From: Hysterium pulicare CBS 123377
Taxonomy: Eukaryota; Ascomycota; Dothideomycetes; Hysteriales; Hysteriaceae
Direction of reading: 5' to 3'
Length of the DNA: 40,266 nt
Assembly (NCBI GenBank): GCA_000467715.1
Contig: AJFK01000915.1
Location: 1-40,266 of the forward strand
A program made the position numbers and the translations under genes. Positions 32,019 through 40,266 of this stretch are shown piece by piece. The notes under the pieces were generated by a model. The model was not told where the DNA came from, made no database searches, and saw only the letters and a list, made by a program, of their open reading frames with translations. Each line of letters starts with the position of its first letter. The first letter of the stretch is position 1.

Positions 32019-32396
32019 TCATTCTAATAAGTACACGGCTTGTGCGTGGCTCGACTGGGGGTGATCTTCGAAAGCTCTAACTGGAGGACATCCGAGACAG
32101 CGACGATTGAAATGCTCGCCGCGTGAGATAACCCTCTTCTTCAACACAACTTTGTTACAAGCTAGGCGGAAATATAGTTCGAGTTCATTGTACACAAGAA
32201 TAGCAAGGATGTTTTCAATATCGGGCCCCCACTGCTTATGAATCTCCTGCGGCTGTACTATGCCAATTCTCATGGCATAAGAAGCAATCCACCGAAAGCG
32301 ACCAGAGAGTGAGATGTTTTTCTCTGATGAAGCAACAGTAATCGCCGCCGGGATCTTCCTTGATTTGTTAGGTGAAGCAAACGAGGCCGGCTTGGC
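32019..32396 (-). CDS. Possible terminal exon of an unrecognised gene
   Basis: The frame is open for 125 codons from just after a TAA at 32399-32397 to its stop. Composition is natural: GRFRWIASYAMRIGIV, then DIENILAILVYNELELYFRL and a Lys/Arg-rich helix, then a Cys-containing segment. The first in-frame ATG is at 32273. The coherent sequence upstream of that ATG suggests that an acceptor site precedes it. No upstream exon was found, so it may be a relic. Confidence 0.3.
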   Translation of the reverse strand, partial: AKPASFASPNKSRKIPAAITVASSEKNISLSGRFRWIASYAMRIGIVQPQEIHKQWGPDIENILAILVYNELELYFRLACNKVVLKKRVISRGEHFNRRCLGCPPVRAFEDHPQSSHAQAVYLLE

Positions 32397-33098
32397 TTAA
32401 GGGGAGTCAAGATAGTGGGAATTGTAGCACTATGTAATTAAGTCCTCTTCTTCTAACCATAATCAAGGCAAGAATTCGTTGTTCTTTCGGTGCTATACCC
32501 GCGCGGCCATTGTTCTTTATCTTCAGTCCACATTACTCATTGAAACTCGGTAAAGGTCAACAAAACCAGTAGAAGTCTTGAGGCAAACCCGGAAAGCGTC
32601 ACCGAAGAATGCTCTCACTCGGAGGACTCGTTGAGTGCTATGAGGCCTTCTAAAATCGGGAAGGGAATCTGACAACTGGTCTGGCAATAGCTATGTTGAG
32701 CTAAATAATCAGGTAAGCACAAGTCATAAATTCAAGAGACGATCCAGAGGGGACGGCCGTAAGGAAAGCGAAACATACATCGCTTCTCCCATTCTATCGA
32801 TCTTTCGAGCCATGGCACGCTTTCATGTGATCCAAGGCAAGCCTTCTTTGAATGAAATAGTGAGATCACGATTGATTGAAGTAGCTAGCAAAGGACATGG
32901 ATGAGAATGGTGGGGCAGATTCGGAGGAGACTGTAGTTGATAAGTACGTGTTCGATTTCGACAAGGCTAATCATTGAGAAGAATGATAATCGATATGATG
33001 ATATTTGGCTCTGCTAGCCTAGCCGTTCTAGCTCTTTAAAGCGAAGCAGTGGCTAACGCGGTTGTTTCGGGTTGGTTTTAAGGGAAGTTACGTTACGG

Positions 33099-33487
33099 TC
33101 ATCTACAGAGAGATATTAGGCTTGGTAGACAGAAATTGGCAGAAGCGAGCTCCGAGAGCCACCGAATGTGGATTTGATTGAGGTAAGTTAAGTGCTGGTC
33201 GACCAGATCTTTATAATTCTCAGCACTTGGTTCTCTCGCCTTGAGATGCAAATAAGTTCCTCCGCCTTCGTGTTCTTTGAGAATACTTGACAAGTCTTTG
33301 GGCGAGTCGGCCCTCCCTCTCACTTGAAGAATGGATTCGTGCATGGTCCTTCCGAAAGAGTACGTAAGAAATGGCTCTTCATTGGCATTCCTGAGTTCCC
33401 ATACAGCAGTTAGAACCTCCTTACCTTTCTGAAATCGTAGTGACGGAACAGATCATTGTCGTTCTCGGTTCTCAGAATGTGATTCAT
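33099..33487 (-). pseudogene. Fragment of an unrecognised protein gene, possible frameshift
   Basis: A frame from 33428 to 33099 reads KGKEVLTAVWELRNANEEPF, then SFGRTMHESILQVRGRADSP, and is coherent for about 109 codons. A second frame begins with an ATG at 33487 (MNHILRTENDNDLFRHYDF) and meets the first near 33425. The two fit as one continuous protein if a one-base shift occurred there. The only intron that would join them is 34 bp, too short for this genome. A TTTCAG acceptor at 33429 with an unseen upstream exon is the alternative. No family recognised. Confidence 0.3.
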
Positions 33488-33811
33488 TCTCGCGGCTGGG
33501 AATTTTCTGGAACGGCGAGCCTCTTCGGCATTGTCTAGGCTTATCGGTGCGAACCAATCAAGAGCCCAGTGTTATATGTTACAAGGAGATACGAGAAATT
33601 GTGTGGGTTGATGGTGACTGAAGGTTGAAGGCGGGAATTGAATATCTAAATCGCGCTTGAAGTAAGCTTGATTAGGCTTAGCTCCTCGTGATCTCGCGAC
33701 ATCTAACCGATCTTTTACCGAATAGCATCTTCAAGCTTCGCGTTTCAATCTCCTTGAACATCCTCACACAATTACGCCCTCCCGATTCGCCTCTAGCTAT
33801 CAATTTCTGCT

Positions 33812-34828
33812 ATGGTGCAAACCCGAACGACGAGGTCTGGTCGACAAAACCAAACCCAATCACAATCCCCAGCGTCAGCGCCAACGACCGGAAAGCTGAA
33901 GCCGGAGACGAAAGCGAAGACGAAGACGAAGGCTGGAGTACAAGCCCCACCCAAAGCTAGCAAAAAATTAGTTGAAGCTCCAGTCTCAAAGTCAAGTGCC
34001 GTCGACCTTGAAACTCAAAAGGCTGAATCAGGGAAAGGACAAGCTCGAAAACGCAAGGGAGATACTGTGGAGCTCGAAAATGAGGGGTAGGTCATACAGG
34101 ATTCGTATCTTCTTCAAGTTTTTAGGATCGACCTAAGTTTAGAGTATATTAAATGTGCGCTAATGCTTGATCGATGACATAGCCGCTCGCCGACCACGAA
34201 ACGCAGCAAACCGAATGGTCCCACTCAGTCTACAACAAATCCACAACAAGAAGTTTTCTGGCTTCTGAAAGCGGAACCCGAGTCGCGCATAGAGAATGGA
34301 GTTGACGTAAAGTTCTCCATCGATGATCTCGCTGCCTGCGTCTCGCCAGAGCCGTGGAGTGGTGTTCGGAACTATCAAGCGAGGAACAACATGATGGCTA
34401 TGAAGAAGGGCGATCTGGCTTTCTTCTATCACTCAAATGCGAAGCCGAGTGGCATTGTGGGAATAATGAAGGTCGTAGTGGAAGCTACCGTTGACGGTAC
34501 GAGATAATCCTGTTTGGATGGCGAATTGGACGGATCGCTGACATTTGTGGCAATAATAGAAACTGCCTTCGATCCAAAGGATCCCTATTACGACCCCAAA
34601 TCGAATCGCGATAAACCGAAGTGGTATAACGTGCACGTTGAATTTGTCCAGAAGTTCCCCAATATCATTGATCTACAAACCCTTAAAAGTATTGCGAGTC
34701 AAGGCGGCCCGCTCGAAAAGATGCAACTTGTCACAAGCAGCCGGTTAAGTGTGTCAAAAGTCGCGAAGGGAGAGTGGGACTTCATTATGGGGATGGTAGG
34801 GAGTGGAGCAAGAACGCAAAAGACATAG
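33812..34828 (+). CDS. EVE-domain protein (THYN1-like), 285 aa, three exons
   Basis: Exons 33812-34086, 34183-34496 and 34560-34828. The introns (96 and 63 bp) have GTAGGT/TAG and GTACGA/TAG ends, the first with a GCTAATG branch-like site. Residues 1-112 are a Lys/Ser/Thr/Pro-rich, basic, likely disordered tail with a KRSK-type nuclear signal near 98-101. Residues 116 to about 275 match the EVE fold of thymocyte nuclear protein 1: VFWLLKAEPESRI, WSGVRNYQARNNMMAMKKGD, FYHSNAKPSGIVGIMKV, AFDPKDPYYD, KWYNVHVEFV and a final EWDFI helix. EVE proteins belong to the PUA-like superfamily and several bind modified bases in DNA or RNA. The ligand here is unknown. The splice joins restore both the GRSPTTKR and VDETAFDPK contexts, so the model is well supported. 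Confidence 0.9.
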
Positions 34829-35563
34829 GTGTAGATATTGATTGGCCTCTTACAAACGACAAGGCTGAACAACTCTACATCGTTGGATCAACTTGCGCCA
34901 CCCCATCCGGAGCATTGCTATATCCGTAGCAGAACTTTGGCCCTCAAATATACCCGATTTCCCTGTGCATCTTGTCGCAAGGGGGGTGAGGACCTAATGC
35001 CGTAAACCCTTAAGGTCTCCGGGGCCAATACCCGCCACATATTGTATCCCTCGCATCCATTTAATCTGTCTGATTGCAAGGGCACTACTGCGATAGACGG
35101 ATGGAACTATCGCTTCCTTGCCCTTCAACTGTCTCAAATATTCCCCAAAGCGAGTTTCCTACTTGTATATGACGAGCAGTTCATTTTACCTCAGGCCATC
35201 CTATGGAGTACTTGCCAATACTGAACTAAGGGTGAGGCTTCTCAGCCTTACTCGTCAACAGCTAGAGAACTTACCGACAGTAGCAGATATCCAAGGTCAG
35301 AAACTGAGCTGCCGTAGTGAAGCTAGAAGATTAACCTAGACTTTAGCATTATCGAGCTTTCGCAAATTTCTTCTGCGCATAGTTCTACTTCTTTCGTGGA
35401 TCTCGACAATTACGAAGAAGCTCTCGCGCATACGGGATCAATGCAGTGCAAGAAGGAGCATCGACGGAGCACGATACAAATGAGCGTACTATTCACGTGA
35501 TAGTTGCCAATGCTATCAAAGTCGTTGCTATATTTTCAACGTTGAAAATGAACCCAACTTCTT
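34829..35563. other. Spacer between convergent genes, nothing recognised
   Basis: The EVE gene and the GTPase gene end here tail-to-tail. Short ORFs at 35042-35339 have no supporting features. The segment should contain both 3' untranslated regions. Confidence 0.5.
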
Positions 35564-36924
35564 TCATTGATTACTTGTGCTAGCACTATGCTTTTCACAT
35601 GGTTTCTCTGAGCTCTTCATACCGAAAACTTTAGAGGCCACCCTCACAGCAGTTCTACCACTTCCAAACGGAGACGGTATCGGTATGCCCAACAACATGG
35701 TAGTCGCGAAAGGAAAGATGACTTGCAGTGCACCGAATAGAAACCTACAGCTACCGCTAATTTTCCGCACTGATGTCTTCCCCGACGTCGATAGCTCAAC
35801 TGACCGCGAGAGCTCAGCTATTTTATTTTCTAGTTTTTCGCGCTCGTCCACTCTGATTTTGGCTTCGTTAGCCCTTACTAGAGCTACCGCTTGATCGAAA
35901 TTGAGTTCGCCCACCTTCGCTTGCTTTTCAATCTCCAATTCCATGGCGCGAAGCCGAGCCTCGTAGTCATTTTCCATCCTTCTTTTCTCTGCTCTTCGAT
36001 CATAACGCAGCTGCTCCTGCTGCCGCTGCACCTTGTTAATTTCCCTATCCAATCTTTCCTGTTGTTTCTCAAGGATGTCCTTCATTTCCTTGTCATGGTC
36101 CTTGATGGCATCTTCTAGCTCCTGCTGCACCTTCTCGAGTTCTTCTTTGTGCTTCTTTGCCAGGCGCATAAGTTCTTCATTCACTACTTGACCAGCTGCG
36201 GTGTCGATTAAAGATTTGTCTTCCTCGACCAGTTCACGTTGAATTCGCAAGATAACGGGAGACTGTTTGATGAGAATAGAGATAAGCTCTAATGCTGATC
36301 CTCGATCCTGTAAGCGTCCCATGGTGGACCCCCGGGCGAGCATCTCTCCCCAAAATTCAGGCGTAGTGCGGAGTTCGTCCTCGCGTCTCGCGGCAACCTG
36401 GCTGTTGACCTCTGACCAGAATGTGGTTGCCAAAATGACGTTCTTCAATGGTTCTGGTCCACAGAGTTGACGGAACATCTTCAGATTCCGCAGAGCTGAC
36501 CCCTCCATACGGACGTTGACGATGCTGTGGAGATATATTATCCCATGGAGCTTTGTGTTGCCTTCATATGTCTCCTTTAGCCAGGTTGCGATGCTCTGAA
36601 GCACATCAGTTTCTGATTTATGGGTATCATTGAATCCGGGAGTATCGATCAAGTTAACGTTGTATCCATTGAAGTGAAATGTATAGCCTCGGACGTCAGA
36701 TGTGCCTGTACCAAACTGCCGTGTCAATATCTATTGCTGAGTGATGGTTCGTTGAAACACTCACACGACTGGAGATCGTGGCCAATTTCAATGTCCTGGT
36801 TCCCACTCGCCGATTGGATGAACGAGCTCTTACCAGCACCAGTCACTCCCATTACCGCGATGAACGCCCATGGAGCTCCAGGCACAGGGTCGTAACTAAA
36901 TGTCTCCTCTGGAATTGAAGCCAT
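35564..36924 (-). CDS. AIG1/IMAP-like GTPase with coiled coil and C-terminal membrane anchor, 433 aa
   Basis: Exons 36924-36765 and 36705-35564. The intron is 59 bp with GTGAGT and TACAG ends. This acceptor was chosen because the join gives GHDLQSC-TSDVRGYTF, with the switch-I Thr (T55) in the family context; the nearer CAG acceptor breaks the frame. G1 is GVTGAGKSS (26-34) and G3 is DTPGF (74-78). The usual NKxD is replaced by ATTFW at about 146-150, as often in fungal members. Residues 227-356 are a long, highly charged coiled coil (EELMRLAKKHKEELEKVQQE, then EKQQERLDREINKVQ). Residues 374-396 are hydrophobic, a likely membrane anchor, followed by a basic tail. Probably a GTP-dependent self-assembling protein on a membrane. 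Its biological role is unknown. The next gene upstream is on the same strand. Confidence 0.87.
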
Positions 36925-37240
36925 TATGTCGCTTTCAATGGTGAGATTCTATGGCATATTAGTAGATTGTAGCAGAAGAGAACTTGAAGGTGCAAGGCTT
37001 GGTAGGTGGGGTATGCATTTCACTTGGAAGAGTGCCGTGCTTCAGCCCCAATCGGCCACCGCACAAGGCCGACTTCGAAACAGCCCTAGGTTGACAGATG
37101 TAGTAATTTGTTCCATTCTGCATTGCTTCAATCGAGCACCGACTATCATTGCTTCTGCTACTTCACTGAATTAGCATACTTGGAGCTAAAGCGAAAAGAA
37201 CCAGGCGAGTAGCCTTTATGTATTTGTCTATATTGATAAA
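36925..37240. other. Spacer between same-strand genes
   Basis: About 315 bp with no gene. It serves as the promoter region of the GTPase gene and the 3' end of the coiled-coil gene. No TATA box or binding motif stands out. Confidence 0.45.
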
Positions 37241-38808
37241 TTACGACTGTATAGTGTCCAATTCTCCCATCCAACAAATAGCTTTCTTAAGCACACTGCT
37301 GACAGAATAGTCCGTTCCGTCATCGTTTCCCCAACTAATGACCGCAGGATGTGTAATTGCAACAATAGGCTTCCCATCTAGTCGGGTAGGATCATCATTT
37401 AAATGCTTATTGTGAAGTTGATGAGCCTCGAGCCAGGGGTGGTCCTTCGAAAATAAAACCGGTAGCCCGCTCAGCTCTTTGTACTCCAAATTCTTTTTCT
37501 GTACCCAAAGTGAATATGCAATCTGAGCTGCTTTGATTGCGCACTTTTCCAATTCCTTCTCCATTGACGTTGTGTTGCTATCTTTGAGGAGAATTCTGAT
37601 TGCGGACTCAAGATAACGTTTGCAGAGTTGGCGAGCGGCCTTCTCCCGGGCAATATCGGTAGCTTCCCTCGTCCGGGATATCCTCCCGAGTTTGTTCTCA
37701 TCTTCAACGGTGTGCGATGGTGGGCTCAAGAGTCGCAGTGTTTGAGCTCTCCAGGAGATGGCTTCTCTTGTATTGTCTGATCCGAACTTAGCAAACAAGT
37801 TACAAGCGGAACGAATGACCGGAAGGACACTTACTATATTTGAATTCCCGGTAAAGCTTTTCCATTATATCGTTAGCGACTTCCACCGTCTGAATGCTTG
37901 ATGTGTTTTCAGCAAATCTGTCCCCAAATGAGAAGAATGGATTACCGAACACGTCGGCATAGAGTCTCTGCATCACGTACGCCTGCAGGAGCAACCATGG
38001 ACGTGCCACAAATACATCTGCCGGTGAGCTTTGGAGCTCTATTGCTCCCACATCGGCTAGAATCATCATGAGTTCTTTTCGCTTGGTATCTCTTGCGTCG
38101 GTTCTTTTGAATGACGATACAGCATACATCTTTGACCAATGCTTGACATCGAACTCGAGAGACTTCAGTTTACGGGCGATCTCGTCATTAGAAGCTGGCA
38201 TCCAATCGCCGGATTCGAAATTTCGAAAGGCACTCTCCTGCACTCGGCGGAACGTCTCCTGTTGCTTCTCACGTTCGTCGAACACGTTCGACATCTGACT
38301 TTGAATGGATTCGCACTCCGCTTTCCATCTTTGGATTTCATCTCGGGACTGAGATAGTTGACTTCGAAGCTCATTGCTTACTGCTTCTGCCGCTTCGAGA
38401 CGCCGTCCCATCTCTCCTGCATCCTTGCCATTTTGCACTCGAATAGCGCGGAAGAACCAGGCTTTTTGTTCTTCGGTCATAGATCTCGATGACATTGAGT
38501 GATCTGACGTTGCCAAAGATTGCTCTTCCTGCGCTTGGGAGCCTTGATCTTGAACATTATGCCGCTGTGTCGCATTCTCGGATCTTGAAGTTGCGCTTTT
38601 TGAGGGTCCGCTGGGCACGGCAAACCGCGTCTTCACCCCTCTCACTTGGTTTGTGTATGATTCAAAGGACTTTAAGATATTTTCGCGATCGTATTGCATA
38701 GCTTCTCTTTCTGCACTCCACGTTAATACATCCGCTCGCATCTTGACTTCCTAAGTAATATCTTAGTACGCGTGCCTGTCGGATAAGGTCATATACTCCG
38801 TTCCCCAT
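37241..38808 (-). CDS. Unrecognised fungal coiled-coil protein, 487 aa, three exons
   Basis: Exons 38808-38797 (a 12-bp first exon, MGNG), 38750-37835 and 37776-37241. The introns are 46 and 58 bp; the first has a TACTAAG branch site before ATTACTTAG, the second has GTAAGT and ATCAG ends. The join FKY-NNTREAISW keeps the frame; the nearer TAAG acceptor does not. Residues 112-179 form a coiled coil (RRLEAAEAVSNELRSQLSQS, DEREKQQETFRRVQ). Residues 185-212 (DWMPASNDEIARKLKSLEFD, VKHWSKMY) match a recurrent fungal motif after such coiled coils. A helical C-terminal region follows. If the 12-bp exon is wrong, translation starts at 38741 (480 aa). No enzymatic motif is seen. The Hsp70-like gene is divergent from this one. 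Confidence 0.8.
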
Positions 38809-39507
38809 GGGTGGACATCGGGAAAAAAAAGTGAACTTCACCATACATTCCCTTCATGAGTTGACCCATGGGCGGCCATATTTGCTTCCTTGTCTACTCT
38901 CCGATATCAGAGTTTAGGTTTGTTTCGTAGAGCCAAACGCAACGTTGCTATTGTCTACGAGTTGTTACGTGCTGGTTGCTCTCTTTCGTCGCCGCGTCTG
39001 ATGGTTGGCATGCCGCGTCTACCTTGTGCTATGTGAGTGCAGCTATTCAAAGATATAAGGAATAGTTGGCTGGCAAGTCGAAATTCTCGAAACGCTTTGC
39101 AGGGTAGGGTAGGGTAGGGTGGGGTCCAAGAGCTTTGCCTGACGCCGAATGGCGTACAGGTCCACGTTGCGATGAGGGCGCATAGAATCAGCCGAGGCCA
39201 AGTATCCTTCACCGGTCTTCATGCATTGGCTCGGATCCCTTATCGAACCAATGGCCTTTTTTCGTTGTGGTTGCTGCAAGGCTGAAATTGTGATTTGGCA
39301 AGCCTGCATGCATGAAGCTACATGAAAGGCAGCGAAAGCCGAGTTATCCAGTCAAAATTCGCCATCCGTCTTTAGCTGAAGGACGACAGGGTGTGGGCAG
39401 CTGGGTGGCACAACTCGAGGCATTTTCTCTGATGGTTTTTGTCGGAGGTGTAGCCCGCTCTAGTCAGCCATCATCAGTCTTTCGAACACTTCTAGGCACG
39501 TACTCGA
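38809..39507. promoter_or_regulatory. Shared divergent promoter of the coiled-coil and Hsp70-like genes
   Basis: About 700 bp separate the two 5' ends. It contains (AGGGT)4 at 39101-39120 and, just before it, TTCTCGAA (39084-39091), which has the TTCnnGAA layout of a minimal heat-shock-factor site. One such 8-mer is weak evidence. No strong TATA box is visible on the + side. Confidence 0.4.
39101..39120. repeat. Short (AGGGT)4 tandem repeat
   Basis: Four perfect AGGGT units followed by a variant GGGGT, inside the divergent promoter. The unit is AGGGT, not the TTAGGG telomere unit, and it lies inside the gene-bearing DNA. Confidence 0.9.
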
Positions 39508-40239
39508 ATGATTTTATCCTACTCTCGAGTCCCTAAGTCTACGCCTTCGACATCTGAAATTAGTTCCAGCGTAGGCGGCATGAGTAAGAAGACTGCGCTG
39601 AAACGCGACAGTGTAATGGACACTTCGCATCTAATATCGCAACTGGCAACATTATCGGTCACCCCTAATAGCCATCGCATCATTGTTGGGGTCGATTATG
39701 GAACGACATATACAGGTAAGCAGTTCTAGTGTTTCCAGTTTAGATCGGCAAGGAGCATTTAATTGACGGCTATACTAGGGATCAGTTATGTGGACTCCTC
39801 AAAGAAAAACATCAATGATATCCAGATCATTCGAACGTACCCTGGACCAGGAAAGGAAGGAGATGCCGTCTGGAAGACTCCTTCCCGTATTGCATACAGC
39901 CATGAAAACAAGGATGCCAAGTCCAATCAGTTTGGATATCAAGTCATGCCGAAGATGGTCAGCTATTCTTGGACAAAGCTCCTCCTTGACGGAAAGGCAC
40001 CACGCACTGAACACGATGACCCTCTTTTGACTATGTCCGAAGGAGCTGGCCTCCTGAGACTCCCTAAGGATAAAAGCGCAACTCAAGTTGCTGGCGATTA
40101 TCTGCGAGAAGTGTACAAATGGACAATGCAGCAGCTTGAAAAGCGCATCTCTCCGGAAGTTCTACTCGCAACTCCAATGGAGTTTTGGTTTACTGTACCT
40201 GCAATCTGGTCAGACAAGGCCAAAGCTGCAACAGAGGCT
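39508..40239 (+). CDS. Hsp70-like (HSPA12-type) ATPase, 5' part only
   Basis: Exons 39508-39715 and 39779 to the window end. The intron is 63 bp with GTAAGC and CTAG ends, and the join reads VDYGTTYTG-ISYVD. VDYGTTYTG is the first phosphate-binding motif of the actin/Hsp70 ATPase fold, as in fungal Hsp70-like proteins related to HSPA12 (DFGTTY/F in that group, against DLGTT in classic Hsp70). Further on, SYSWTKLLLDG and FWFTVPAIWSDKAKAATEAG are typical of that family. Only about 223 residues (of usually 550-650) are present before the G run. The start could be 39508 or the in-frame ATG at 39580 (MSKKTALKR). Such proteins are numerous in filamentous fungi and mostly uncharacterised. Confidence 0.88.
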
Positions 40240-40266
40240 GGGGGGGGGGGGGGGGGGGGGGGGGGG
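40240..40266. other. 27-base G run at the end of the window
   Basis: Immediately after the codons for ATEAG the sequence becomes pure G to the last base. It interrupts a well-conserved Hsp70 segment and is most simply a no-signal G artefact of two-colour sequencing or a bad contig end. Confidence 0.8.

Larger units (their letters stand above)
31431..33811. other. Interval with gene fragments only
   Basis: Two minus-strand stretches look protein-like (see 32019-32396 and 33099-33487). Between them (32397-33098) I see no exon or regulatory element that can be defended. A short + strand ORF at 31665-31904 has no supporting feature. Confidence 0.4.

Noticed and set aside
39101-39125. Telomere-like AGGGT repeat
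   Set aside because: The unit is AGGGT rather than TTAGGG, has only four copies, and is flanked by genes on both sides.

Overview
The window is chromosomal DNA from a filamentous ascomycete (Pezizomycotina); the species cannot be named from sequence alone. Supported genes carry short GT..AG introns (46-108 bp) with CTAA-like branch sites. The protein types present (CorA-like membrane protein, coiled-coil GTPase, HSPA12-like Hsp70, SANT/Myb proteins) are typical of such fungi. There are no operons, CRISPR arrays, rRNA genes or convincing tRNA genes.

Layout. (1) About 0.3-12.9 kb is an unusual accessory region. At least 14 diverged copies of one promoter-like cassette are repeated on the + strand at roughly 0.6-0.9 kb intervals. 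Each cassette has an upstream T/A box, a TTACTCA-like and a TTAGTCA-like site 14-15 bp apart, then a TATAAAA-type box about 40 bp further on. Many are followed by ATGTCTCTG-like short ORFs or ~100-bp sub-repeats, and some by a GAT-rich hairpin-like tail. No long ORF follows most of them. One FAD-dependent oxidoreductase gene lies inside this array on the - strand (4.9-6.1 kb). (2) 12.9-23.8 kb holds three SANT/Myb-type genes separated by long, partly GC-rich spacers without supported genes. (3) 23.8-29.7 kb is gene-poor and holds a few relic-like fragments. (4) 29.8-34.8 kb holds a five-exon CorA-like membrane protein, fragments of unrecognised genes, and a three-exon EVE-domain (THYN1-like) protein. 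(5) 35.6-40.3 kb holds a membrane-anchored coiled-coil AIG1/IMAP-like GTPase, an unrecognised coiled-coil protein, and, divergent from it, an Hsp70-like ATPase. The Hsp70-like gene is cut by a run of 27 G at the window end, probably a sequencing or assembly artefact.

Functional reading. The most original feature is the array of matched promoter-like units in region 1, which looks like a family of bZIP/AP-1-type-controlled transcripts or micro-ORFs. Two looser groupings may also matter: the cluster of three SANT/Myb genes, and the GTPase / coiled-coil / Hsp70 neighbourhood. Exon joins given below were worked out by eye from splice signals and reading frame and have not been tested against transcripts.
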